Origin: Winogradskyella psychrotolerans | GTDB taxonomy: Bacteria; Bacteroidota; Bacteroidia; Flavobacteriales; Flavobacteriaceae | Assembly (NCBI RefSeq): GCF_018860545.1 | Contig: NZ_JAHKPN010000007.1 | Span: 1-33,191, forward strand | Direction of reading: 5' to 3' | DNA: 33,191 nt | In this document: in pieces, positions 8,455 through 17,403 of the stretch | Numbering within the stretch: position 1 is the stretch's first letter | Layout of the letters: the number at the start of each line of letters is the position of its first letter | The notes under the pieces: model-generated | Database searches by the model: none | What the model was told of the DNA's origin: nothing | The model's input: the letters and a program-made list of their open reading frames with translations, nothing else | Program-made: the position numbers and the translations under genes

Positions 8455-10341
8455 CTAACGTAAAATTAGGAACTCACATCGTCTGTTTATTGAGTATTCT
8501 GTTTCTGTACAATTGTCACCACATGGTACCAAAGGTTTGGTTTCGCCATATCCTTTAGAGGTTAGTCTTGCTCTCGGAATATCATTTTCTACAAGATATT
8601 CTAAAGTAGCACGTGCTCTTTTTTCAGAAAGGTCCAGGTTATAATCATAACTCGCTCTAGAATCCGTATGGGCGCCTAACTGGATTTCCATCCTTGGGTA
8701 TTTTTTAAGTAAGGCTACTAAAACGTCTAATGTTCTCGCAGCTTGGGGTTTTATATCCCATTTCGCAAAATCGAAATAAATGTTTTCTAATTCGATAAAA
8801 GTGTTTCCTTCATCATCATCGGTTACAATTTCTTCAGCATCTTTATAAGATTCAATTTCTAACTCAATATTAAACTCGATATTTCCTTTATCATTAGTAT
8901 CGAAAAATTCAACTTGTGGAATATATTTTGGTTGAAAACCTTCTACCGAGTATTTTTGACTTGGCTGTGTTGGCAGTTTATAGCGTCCATCTTCGCCAAC
9001 TAGTTGTTCAGCAACAACATTACCATCCTTATCAAATAATGTCACTGTAGTATTCGGTAATATGTCTCCCGTAACTTTGTCAGTAACTAAACCTTCAATA
9101 AAATAAGTTCTTTCATTTTGGACACGTTTAAACGTATAAATGTTGTCTAAGCCAGATCTGTTAGAAGAAATATACCCTGTATTTACAGAATCTGCGATTA
9201 CAAAAGCGAAATCATCTTTTTCACTATTTATAGTTTCCCCTAAATTCAGGGCTTCTAAGAATTCATTCTGACTAATACTACTTGCAAAAAGATCGAGACC
9301 TCCTAAGCCATGTTTGCCATCAGAGGAAAAGTATAGTGTACTATCCTTAGCAATGAATGGGAACTGTTCTCTTCGGATAGTGTTGACGTTTTCTCCTAGA
9401 TTGATAGGTGTGCCGAACGAATTATCCGCATAAACATCTACATAGAATATATCGAAAGACCCTAAACTATTAGGCATATCACTTGAAAAATAGAGACGAG
9501 TTTCATCACTATTTAATGAAGGGTGCATGGTAGAATAGGTTTCACTAGAAAAAGAAACTGGTTCAACATTGGTCCATTCATCATCAATATTTTCCGCTTT
9601 AAAAATACTAACAACAGCAATTTTTGTGGAATCTAAATCAATACGTTTTTTGAGATTTCTAGAGAAATACATCGTTTTACCATCTTTGGTAAAGACGGCA
9701 TTACTTTCATGTTGCTTTACAGAATTAATCTCGTCGTTCAGTGGTTGAATACTATCTAAAGTTATGTCTTCACCTTCTTTTGAAACCACTCCTTCGTATA
9801 AATCTAAATAGGGTTTACCATTCCAATTATAATTCGGGTTTTCTATATTTTTAGTAGAAGCAAAAACAATTTTATCTTTATAAAGACCAACACCAAAACT
9901 GGAGCCTCCAACATCTTCAGTAATGTTTTTTAATTCATATTTATAAGGGACGATACGTTTTAATAAAGCCTTTAATTCTTCGGTGTTAATGGTGTCTTTT
10001 AAATGTAGCGTTGAAATTTCATCAGCTTTTTCATAATGTTTAGTGCCTTTTAAAACTTGAAAATATTTAAAATAGAAATCTTCGCTTAGATCAGTGCTAA
10101 TTTTTAAATCATACACTTGTTTATAGGCTTTATAAGCGTTTTCAAATTCAGAATTATAATAATAACAATCTCCTAACTTTTCTAAATTACTAGCTGTTTT
10201 AGGAAGACTAGAAAAAATCTCTGCAGCTTCAACATAGGCTCTATTTTCATAAAGAATATTCGCTTTACTTGCGGATTGTGAAAAGCTCAGCATTCCTGTT
10301 GCCAGAATTGTTAATATTAGATATAGTTTAAACGTTTTCAT
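8455..10341 (-). CDS. OmpA-family protein with TPR, PD40 propeller and peptidoglycan-binding domain (PorE-like)
   Basis: A 628-residue exported protein with a signal peptide of about 22 residues. The visible order is TPR-like helices (about 25-130), a WD40-like PD40 propeller (about 145-400, repeats such as LYFSSDMPN and YFSSDGKHGLGGLD), a carboxypeptidase-regulatory-like beta domain (about 410-485), and an OmpA C-terminal domain (about 520-628) with AHTDSR and NLDLSEKRA, the peptidoglycan-binding motif. This is the architecture of PorE of Porphyromonas gingivalis, a T9SS component that ties the machinery to the cell wall. Following an adhesin and a PorP/SprF gene, it likely serves the same export or anchoring process. 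The 105-base gap to the PorP gene holds no convincing terminator. Confidence 0.88.
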   Translation of the reverse strand: MKTFKLYLILTILATGMLSFSQSASKANILYENRAYVEAAEIFSSLPKTASNLEKLGDCYYYNSEFENAYKAYKQVYDLKISTDLSEDFYFKYFQVLKGTKHYEKADEISTLHLKDTINTEELKALLKRIVPYKYELKNITEDVGGSSFGVGLYKDKIVFASTKNIENPNYNWNGKPYLDLYEGVVSKEGEDITLDSIQPLNDEINSVKQHESNAVFTKDGKTMYFSRNLKKRIDLDSTKIAVVSIFKAENIDDEWTNVEPVSFSSETYSTMHPSLNSDETRLYFSSDMPNSLGSFDIFYVDVYADNSFGTPINLGENVNTIRREQFPFIAKDSTLYFSSDGKHGLGGLDLFASSISQNEFLEALNLGETINSEKDDFAFVIADSVNTGYISSNRSGLDNIYTFKRVQNERTYFIEGLVTDKVTGDILPNTTVTLFDKDGNVVAEQLVGEDGRYKLPTQPSQKYSVEGFQPKYIPQVEFFDTNDKGNIEFNIELEIESYKDAEEIVTDDDEGNTFIELENIYFDFAKWDIKPQAARTLDVLVALLKKYPRMEIQLGAHTDSRASYDYNLDLSEKRARATLEYLVENDIPRARLTSKGYGETKPLVPCGDNCTETEYSINRRCEFLILR

Positions 10342-10446
10342 GTGTTTATATTAATTATTTTTAACGGTCACATGCTGTTCGCGATTACTCATTTTCTTAA
10401 GTGATAAAATTTTTAACATGCTCGTTTCATGTATCTTCGTCTTCAA

Positions 10447-11385
10447 TTAGAAAAATCTTGGGGATTTATCGTAGCCTTTGCCTAGATTACCGATGTTAAA
10501 CAATAAAAGTAATTCGTGTGAACCAGAATTAAATCGACCTAGGTTAGAGATGGTATGATCGTAAGCATAGCCAATCCGAACTGCCGGTGACATCGTAAAA
10601 TTAAGCATTCCAGTTACCGAATCGTCGTAACGATATCCTAAACCAAATTCTACCTTGTCATAAATTAACACATTGGCAGTTGCATCTATAGATAACGGTG
10701 CGCTATTAACGTACTTCGCCATAAAGGCTGGTTTGAATTTAAAATTATCGCCAAGGTTAAATACATAGCCACCTGTAAAAAACAAATGCATGTTTTCTGA
10801 CGCTTCAGAAACCACTCCACTATCATCTTGAAGATGTTTTGATTTTAATAAATTAGGTGCTGATAAACCTAAGTAATAATTTTCTGAAAAATAGTATAAA
10901 CCGGCTCCTACATTAGGAAACGTTCTATTGATGTTTTCAGCAAAAGCAGGATCTGGTAATGGATCTGAATACACAAAGCCATCAAAATTTGTACTGTAAA
11001 ATGTGGCTCCAGCTTTAATTCCAAAAGATAATTTTGAATTTTTTCCAACAGGAAGGACATAAGCAATATCGGCAAAAGCACCAGTTTGTTTTACAACATC
11101 CCCAATTTCATCATGTACAAAAGAAATCCCTCCTTCCAAACGATCTGTGATTTTTGAGTGCACAAAAAGAGAGCCTGTTGTGGGACCTCCAACTGATCTT
11201 GCCCATTGTGATCTATAAAGTAAACCAATATTCATTGTAGTCTCATCATCAATTGCGTACGCAGGATTTATGACACTCATATTATACATATATTGCGTGA
11301 ATTGAGGATCTTGTTGCGCATGTGATGAGAACCCTATGAATAGAGTTATAATCGCAATACTATATGTTGTTAATTTACTTATCAT
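10447..11385 (-). CDS. PorP/SprF family T9SS outer-membrane protein
   Basis: A 312-residue protein with a signal peptide (about 1-23), then the family hallmark QQDPQFTQYMYNMSVINPAY and many amphipathic beta-strands. In Flavobacterium johnsoniae, SprF is needed to export its partner adhesin SprB. Genes of this family usually sit directly downstream of a protein with a T9SS type B C-terminal domain. Here the adhesin gene ends only 15 bases upstream, so this protein is most probably the dedicated outer-membrane partner for the 1891-residue adhesin. Confidence 0.92.
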   Translation of the reverse strand: MISKLTTYSIAIITLFIGFSSHAQQDPQFTQYMYNMSVINPAYAIDDETTMNIGLLYRSQWARSVGGPTTGSLFVHSKITDRLEGGISFVHDEIGDVVKQTGAFADIAYVLPVGKNSKLSFGIKAGATFYSTNFDGFVYSDPLPDPAFAENINRTFPNVGAGLYYFSENYYLGLSAPNLLKSKHLQDDSGVVSEASENMHLFFTGGYVFNLGDNFKFKPAFMAKYVNSAPLSIDATANVLIYDKVEFGLGYRYDDSVTGMLNFTMSPAVRIGYAYDHTISNLGRFNSGSHELLLLFNIGNLGKGYDKSPRFF

Positions 11386-11400
11386 TTTAAATTGTCATAA

Positions 11401-14400
11401 TTATCTATTCAGATAAACTCTGCCTTGTTGCGGTTCACGTTGGCCATCATTAAATTCTATAATATAAAAATAGACACCGGCAGGAAGTACAGTATCACTG
11501 TTTTTAGATGTGCCATCCCATTTAGGAGAATTAATATCTCCTTCATATAGTATGTTTCCATATCGGTTAAATACACTTAGCTTAAAATTAGGGTATAATA
11601 TATCTAAATTGATGATGTCAAAGACTGGGTTAATAGGATCTCCGTTTGGAGAGAATCCATCCGGTATCAAAAGTTCACCTACACAAGAAATAAAACTTAT
11701 AGTTACTTCTAATCGTTCATAACTTTCACAACCATATTCAGAGGTTAAGGATCCATAATAAACAGCTCCTTCTTGTAAAGCTTCAGTTACGTCATACGCA
11801 ATACCATCAATAGGTTCATCATACCAAATAACAATATCATCATTAGCAATGTTATTAGAAAGGTCTGCAATTGTAGGATTATCTTCTATACAAAATTCAG
11901 CTCCATTATCAATAATCTCTGGTGGAGGCAGTTCTTCAACCAATATTTTTATAGGTTCTACAGCATTTGTAATAGCACTACAATCTTGGCCTAAAACAAA
12001 TAATTGTGTCAGCGTCACAAATGTGACACCAGAATTAGGTAATAATGTTTGCGGAATTATGAAAGTTGCATTTCCTCCAGTTATTGTAATCGCGATGGTA
12101 TTTACTGAATTATTGGCTTCTGTAAGAGAGTAAACAATAGAGTAATCCCCATCAGGTAACTGATTGGCTCCTGTAATATTAACAATAGCATCCTCTAAAC
12201 CGACACAAATTACATTATTAGCCATAAACAAGGTTAAGCCTGTAACATCTGGAAGATCAATGATAGTCACTGTAACATCAGCGGAGTTGGTAATGCCACA
12301 CTCAGTTGAAGTCACTGTATACGTGTAAATACCAGCCGGATCTAAAGTAGGATCAAAATCTCCGGTAGTACTTGTTAGAGCAGGTGACCATGTTCCTCCT
12401 GTATCTGGTGAACCTCCAAGGCTGTCAAAAAGATTAACAGTATCCGTTTGGTCTATACAAAGATTAAGATTGTTATCGCTACCTGCATCTGGTTCTGATA
12501 AAATTGTAACGGTTACAGTAGCGGTTGCTTCAGGGCATGATGATGTGCTATTTGAAACGGTATATGTATAGTCTCCAGCAGCATCAAGGTTAGGATCAAA
12601 TTCACCTGTTCCACTCGTAAGTGCGGGTGACCATGTTCCACCAACATCAGGTGTGCCACCTAGACTATTAAATAAATCTGCCATGCTCGCATTACTACAA
12701 AATTCTAAAGAGCCATCGGTTCCTGCATCATTTGCAGTTGAAATTGTGACGGTTACACTAGCCGAGCTTGTACCGCATGCATTACTAATAGTATACGTGT
12801 AAATACCAGCGGCATCCGTAGTTAAATCAAACATTCCAGTTCCGCTTGTAAGCGCAGGATACCAGGTTCCTCCGGTATCAGGTGATCCATTTAAGCTATC
12901 CCTTAAATCTACTAAACTTGAATCATTAGTACATAATTCTAAATTGCCATCGTCACCTGCATTTGGTGTTTGTAAAATTGACACGTCAACGGTCGCGGTG
13001 GCGTCAGGACATGCAGCACTAACACTAGACATCGTATACCTATAAGTCCCGGCAGCATCGAGGCTAGGATCAAACTCACCTGTTCCACTCGTAAGTGTGG
13101 GTGACCACGTTCCTCCGACATCAGGAGTACCGCCTAAACTATCAAATAAATCTACAGTTCCATCCGAACTACAAAGTTCAATTGAGCCATCGGTTCCGGC
13201 ATCATTTGTATCTGAAAAAGAAACAGCAACGGTAGCAGAATTTGTACCACAAGAATTACTTACTGTATAGGTATAACTGCCTTCAGGGTCAATATTAGGA
13301 TCAAAAATTCCACTTCCGCTATCTAATGCCGGAGTCCATGTACCGCCTGTATCAGCTGCACCAGCTAAACTGTCAAATAAGTCAACTGTATTTGTTGAAT
13401 CGCATAAATTAAGTGTACCATTATTTCCTGCGTTTGGTCCTTGTAAAACGGTAACTTCAACCGTAGCTGTAGCATCCGGACAAGCAGGAGTCACACTAGA
13501 AATTGTATATGTATATGAACCGGCAGCATCAAGGCTAGGATTAAATAGTCCTGATCCACTGGTTAAAGCTGGTGACCAAGTTCCACCAATATCAGGTGTA
13601 CCACCTAAACTATCAAATAAATCTACCTCAGCATCAGTACTACACAAATCAATTGCACCATCAGTTCCTGCGTCATTGGTGTCTGAAAAAGAAACGTCAA
13701 CGGTTGCAGAACTCGTACCACAAGAATTACTTATGGTATACGTGTAGATACCTTCAGCATCTATATTAGGGTCCAATATTCCTGTACCACTGTTTGGGGT
13801 AGGTGACCATGTACCTCCTGATTCAGGATTACCGGCTAAACCATCTAATAAATTAACTGTATTATTAGAATCACATAAATTAAGTGTACCATTATTTCCT
13901 GCATTTGGTCCTTGTAAAACGGTAACTTCAACCGTAGCTGTAGCATCCGGACAAGCAGGAGTCACACTAGAAATTGTATATGTATATGAACCAGCAGCAT
14001 CAAGGCTAGGATTAAATAGTCCTGATCCACTAGTTAAAGCGGGTGACCACGTTCCTCCGACATCAGGAGTACCGCCTAAACTATCAAATAAATCTACCTC
14101 TGCATCAGTACTACACAAATCAATTGCGCCATTAGTTCCTGCATCATTTGTGTCTGAAAAAGAAACATCAACGGTTGCAGAACTCGTACCACAAGAATTT
14201 GTTAGTGTGTAGGTATAAATACCTTCAGCATCTGTATTAGGGTCAAAAATTCCCGTACCGCTATTTAATGTTGGTGACCACGTACCTCCAGCTTCAGGTG
14301 CTCCCGCTAAACCCTCAAGTAAATTGATTGTATTCGTGGAATTACATAAGTTTAATGTGCCATCATTTCCAGCATTCGGTTCTTCTAAAATTGAAACAGT

Positions 14401-17076
14401 AACTGTAGCAGTGTCATCAGGACAAAGGGTTGCACTATTTGAAACCGTATACGTGTACGTGTTTGCTGAATCTAAAGTTGGATCAAAAATCCCTGTTCCA
14501 CTTGATAGTGCAGGAGACCAGGTTCCTCCAGTGTCTGGCGAATCTCCAAGACTATCAAACAAGTCTATGGTTGTTGTGTCTGTACTACAAAATTCTATAC
14601 TTCCATTTGTTCCGGCATAATTAGCATCAATTGAAGTCACTGATACCGCAGCAGAAACTTCACCACATATAGAATTTATTGTATAGGTGTAAATGCCATC
14701 AGCATCTAAGTTAGGGTTAAAAACTCCTGTTCCACTTGAAAGTGCAGGAGACCAAGTTCCTCCTGACTGTGGAATTCCATTTAAACTGTCAAATAAATCG
14801 TATGTGTTTGAGATATTACATATAAGCAACGTTCCATCACTACCAGCGTCTGGCGACTGCTCTACGGTAACGACTACGATTGCCGAATCGTCTAAACAAG
14901 GTTCTGATCCATTGGTTGTATAGGTATAAGTTCCTCCAATATCACTATTAGGATCAAACATTCCGGTTCCACTAGCAAGTGGAGGAGACCAAGTTCCTCC
15001 TGAATCTGGTACACCTCCGAGACTGTCAAAAAGATCTATTGTGCCGTCATTGGTACAAATAGTAACGGATCCATCTTGTCCTGCATCTAGGAAAGGGGTA
15101 ACAGATATTGTGACTGTAGCTGTAGCATCAGCACAAGGTGAGCTGCCTGCTACGGTATATGTATAAGAGGTGTTAGTATCAACTAATGGATCAAACATTC
15201 CGGTTCCACTAGCAAGTGCAGGTGACCACGTTCCTCCAATTTCAGGAGAGCCTTCGAGATAATCAAATAAATCAAAAGAACCAGTATTGCTACATATGTC
15301 AATTGTGGCATCTAAGCCAGCATCTGGTTCTTGTATAATTGTAACGACTACAGTGGCTGAAGCATCAGGACACGGTGCAATTCCAGGAACGGTGTATGTA
15401 TAAGTGCCAGCAGCATCAATAGAAGGATCAAATAGACCTGTTCCACTATTTAATTCTGGTAGCCATGTGCCTCCAGTTTCAGCAGCACCTCCGAGACTAT
15501 CAAATAAGTTTACTGTAGTTAAGTCATTGCTGCAAATTTCAAGTACACTGTTAGACCCTGCATTTGGCAATGGGTTTACAGTGATTGTAACTGTTGCGGA
15601 TTCATCAGGACAAGGAGTATTTCCTGTGAATTCATAAGTGTAAACACCAGAAGTATCAATAGAAGGGTCAAAAATTCCAGTTCCGCTATTTAAAGCAGGT
15701 GACCAAACACCTCCAGTATCTGGTATACCGCCTAGGATATCAAATAAATCAATGGTTCCGCTTGTGTTGCAAATGTCAATGCTGGCATCTTCACCGGCAT
15801 ACATAAAAGGAGTAACTGAAACATTTACTGTTGCTGAAACGTCTGCACAAGGAAGCGTACCACTTACGGTATAAGTGTAAATGCCATCTGTATCTAAGGC
15901 AGGATTAAATTCACTAGTACCACTAGCAAGGGGAGGCGACCAAACACCACCAGAATCGGGTGTACCTCCTAAGCTTAAAAATAGATCAACGGCATCGCTA
16001 TTGCTACATAAGTCTAAAGTGCCATCTATACCTGCATTGGGTTCTGGTATAAAAGTTATCGTTATCGTTGCAGATTCGTCAGGGCAGCTATTGTTGGAAT
16101 TAACCGTGTAGGTGTAGATGCCTTCAGGATCACTATTAGAATCAAAAATACCTGTTCCACTATTCAAAGCAGGTGACCAAGTTCCTCCAGAATCTGGACT
16201 ACCTCCAAGTTCTAAAAATAAATCAATTGTAGCATTGGTATTATCACATAGATTTATTGCATTATCTTCTCCGGCTTCTGGTGCGTTATCTAAAACTGCT
16301 AGAACAGCCAATCTTCCTGTACTTTCACATGGAGGATCTAAAGTTGTAGCATAATACGTCTGCCCATTAACTAAAGGAGTTGACGGAGGTAATTCTAAAG
16401 CAGAAAATAATGAAATATACCAATTGTTAGTGCCACTGGCTACTAAATCACCTACGGTAGGTGTAAATTCAGGAGTGACGCAAAAATTTTGAATCATATC
16501 TCCTGTCGGAACAGGTGTAGCACCAACCAGCACTAAAACAGAAAGTCTAGACGTTCTACAGTTGCCATCTAAACTAGCTTGGTCTGCATAGTAAATTGTG
16601 TTATCAATTAAAGTATCAGTATCAGTTAGAGGTGTACCTCCAGAAGGTGATAAATACCATTGCACATCATTTCCTACCGCCACTAAATCGCTGACTGTTG
16701 CAAGTGAAGGGTCATCTAAACAGATACCTTGAAAGTTATCTCCAACAGGTGGTCCGTAAATGGTAATGTCCACTCTAGCTCTTGTGCCACAAGATCCTGA
16801 ACTATCATCGGCATAATAATCTTCTCCATCTATAAGACTGTCTGAGTTTGAAAGTGGAACAGTTGAGGTTGGTGAATCATACCAAACAATGCCACCTCCA
16901 TTATCAATAGCCTCTAAATCGCCAACGAGAACAGATTGCACATCACATAGTGATTGTGTACTATTTGTTACAGTAGGACATTGGGCGTTAATAGTAGTTA
17001 ATCCACATAAAACTGAAATAAGTAGAAATGCTAATCGTATAGGATATTTTTTAAAACTGTACTTTTTGGCTTTCAT
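11401..17076 (-). CDS. Giant repeat adhesin with T9SS type B sorting domain (SprB-like)
   Basis: A 1891-residue cell-surface protein. A signal peptide (about 1-31, INA before Q) leads to three Ig-like beta domains (about 32-265, with patterns such as IVWYDSP and YYAD). Seventeen tandem repeats of 77-80 residues follow (266-1608), marked by GGTWSPAL, FDP and YTYT with two conserved cysteines each. Two further beta domains follow (about 1609-1800), then a gliding-motility-associated C-terminal domain (about 1801-1891) with LIPDGFSPNGD, FNRYGN, WDG and VYLNR. The C-terminus shows secretion by T9SS and surface attachment. PorP/SprF lies 15 bases downstream. The overall plan resembles SprB-type gliding adhesins, though gliding itself cannot be inferred from this gene alone. 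Confidence 0.92.
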   Translation of the reverse strand: MKAKKYSFKKYPIRLAFLLISVLCGLTTINAQCPTVTNSTQSLCDVQSVLVGDLEAIDNGGGIVWYDSPTSTVPLSNSDSLIDGEDYYADDSSGSCGTRARVDITIYGPPVGDNFQGICLDDPSLATVSDLVAVGNDVQWYLSPSGGTPLTDTDTLIDNTIYYADQASLDGNCRTSRLSVLVLVGATPVPTGDMIQNFCVTPEFTPTVGDLVASGTNNWYISLFSALELPPSTPLVNGQTYYATTLDPPCESTGRLAVLAVLDNAPEAGEDNAINLCDNTNATIDLFLELGGSPDSGGTWSPALNSGTGIFDSNSDPEGIYTYTVNSNNSCPDESATITITFIPEPNAGIDGTLDLCSNSDAVDLFLSLGGTPDSGGVWSPPLASGTSEFNPALDTDGIYTYTVSGTLPCADVSATVNVSVTPFMYAGEDASIDICNTSGTIDLFDILGGIPDTGGVWSPALNSGTGIFDPSIDTSGVYTYEFTGNTPCPDESATVTITVNPLPNAGSNSVLEICSNDLTTVNLFDSLGGAAETGGTWLPELNSGTGLFDPSIDAAGTYTYTVPGIAPCPDASATVVVTIIQEPDAGLDATIDICSNTGSFDLFDYLEGSPEIGGTWSPALASGTGMFDPLVDTNTSYTYTVAGSSPCADATATVTISVTPFLDAGQDGSVTICTNDGTIDLFDSLGGVPDSGGTWSPPLASGTGMFDPNSDIGGTYTYTTNGSEPCLDDSAIVVVTVEQSPDAGSDGTLLICNISNTYDLFDSLNGIPQSGGTWSPALSSGTGVFNPNLDADGIYTYTINSICGEVSAAVSVTSIDANYAGTNGSIEFCSTDTTTIDLFDSLGDSPDTGGTWSPALSSGTGIFDPTLDSANTYTYTVSNSATLCPDDTATVTVSILEEPNAGNDGTLNLCNSTNTINLLEGLAGAPEAGGTWSPTLNSGTGIFDPNTDAEGIYTYTLTNSCGTSSATVDVSFSDTNDAGTNGAIDLCSTDAEVDLFDSLGGTPDVGGTWSPALTSGSGLFNPSLDAAGSYTYTISSVTPACPDATATVEVTVLQGPNAGNNGTLNLCDSNNTVNLLDGLAGNPESGGTWSPTPNSGTGILDPNIDAEGIYTYTISNSCGTSSATVDVSFSDTNDAGTDGAIDLCSTDAEVDLFDSLGGTPDIGGTWSPALTSGSGLFNPSLDAAGSYTYTISSVTPACPDATATVEVTVLQGPNAGNNGTLNLCDSTNTVDLFDSLAGAADTGGTWTPALDSGSGIFDPNIDPEGSYTYTVSNSCGTNSATVAVSFSDTNDAGTDGSIELCSSDGTVDLFDSLGGTPDVGGTWSPTLTSGTGEFDPSLDAAGTYRYTMSSVSAACPDATATVDVSILQTPNAGDDGNLELCTNDSSLVDLRDSLNGSPDTGGTWYPALTSGTGMFDLTTDAAGIYTYTISNACGTSSASVTVTISTANDAGTDGSLEFCSNASMADLFNSLGGTPDVGGTWSPALTSGTGEFDPNLDAAGDYTYTVSNSTSSCPEATATVTVTILSEPDAGSDNNLNLCIDQTDTVNLFDSLGGSPDTGGTWSPALTSTTGDFDPTLDPAGIYTYTVTSTECGITNSADVTVTIIDLPDVTGLTLFMANNVICVGLEDAIVNITGANQLPDGDYSIVYSLTEANNSVNTIAITITGGNATFIIPQTLLPNSGVTFVTLTQLFVLGQDCSAITNAVEPIKILVEELPPPEIIDNGAEFCIEDNPTIADLSNNIANDDIVIWYDEPIDGIAYDVTEALQEGAVYYGSLTSEYGCESYERLEVTISFISCVGELLIPDGFSPNGDPINPVFDIINLDILYPNFKLSVFNRYGNILYEGDINSPKWDGTSKNSDTVLPAGVYFYIIEFNDGQREPQQGRVYLNR
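12253..16281 (-). repeat. Seventeen tandem repeats inside the adhesin, with a 471-bp higher-order unit
   Basis: Protein repeats begin at residues 266, 346, 426, 504, 584, 664, 742, 820, 900, 977, 1057, 1134, 1214, 1291, 1371, 1449 and 1529. From repeat 7 onward odd repeats end with a CG motif (for example SCGTSSATV) and even repeats with CPDATATV, so the true unit is a 157-158-residue pair. Repeats 9-14 have exact 471-bp spacing. 13403-13562 and 13874-14033 differ at only about three positions. Confidence 0.95.
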
Positions 17077-17184
17077 TAAAAAAATTTATAATAATTGCTT
17101 TTGTTGAAATCAATGCCATGTATTTAAGAACAGCAAGTTCGTAATATTACTCTTGACTTGCTATATTGAGAGATAGAGGGAAAA

Positions 17185-17216
17185 CAAATATATGTAAATA
17201 GCCTATACATAACAAA
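17185..17216 (-). promoter_or_regulatory. Promoter of the adhesin-PorP-OmpA operon
   Basis: On the minus strand a TTTG (17216-17213) and a perfect -7 box TATATTTG (17192-17185) are separated by 20 bases, matching the Bacteroidota promoter. It lies about 110 bases upstream of the adhesin ATG, leaving a leader of roughly 100 bases. Confidence 0.65.
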
Positions 17217-17340
17217 ATTAAAACAGACAGTTTTACAGTTTTTTTATAGGCCTAAAATGTTTATTAAATCTTGGAGTTTAAGGCGAAATTATTTTAACGT
17301 TTAATTTTGAAACTAATAGATAAATAATTATCAATGAATA

Positions 17341-17371
17341 GTATTAAATACTTCAAAAAAGTATTTGATAC
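17341..17371 (-). terminator. Hairpin after the LysM gene, possible terminator
   Basis: A 13-base inverted repeat (17341-17353 with 17359-17371, one G-T pair) around a 5-base loop begins 33 bases past the LysM gene stop. No clear T run follows on the minus strand, so termination is plausible but not certain. Confidence 0.45.
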
Positions 17372-17403
17372 ACAATTCTTTAGGCATTTGTGATTATAGT
17401 GAA

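Larger units (their letters stand above)
17077..17403. other. 327-bp intergenic region upstream of the adhesin operon
   Basis: It holds the minus-strand adhesin promoter (17185-17216) and a hairpin (17341-17371) shortly after the stop of the LysM gene. No small gene is apparent in the remainder. Confidence 0.7.

Noticed and set aside
12253..16281. CRISPR-like array
   Set aside because: The repeats are long, coding, in frame and without unique spacers. They encode Ig-like domains.
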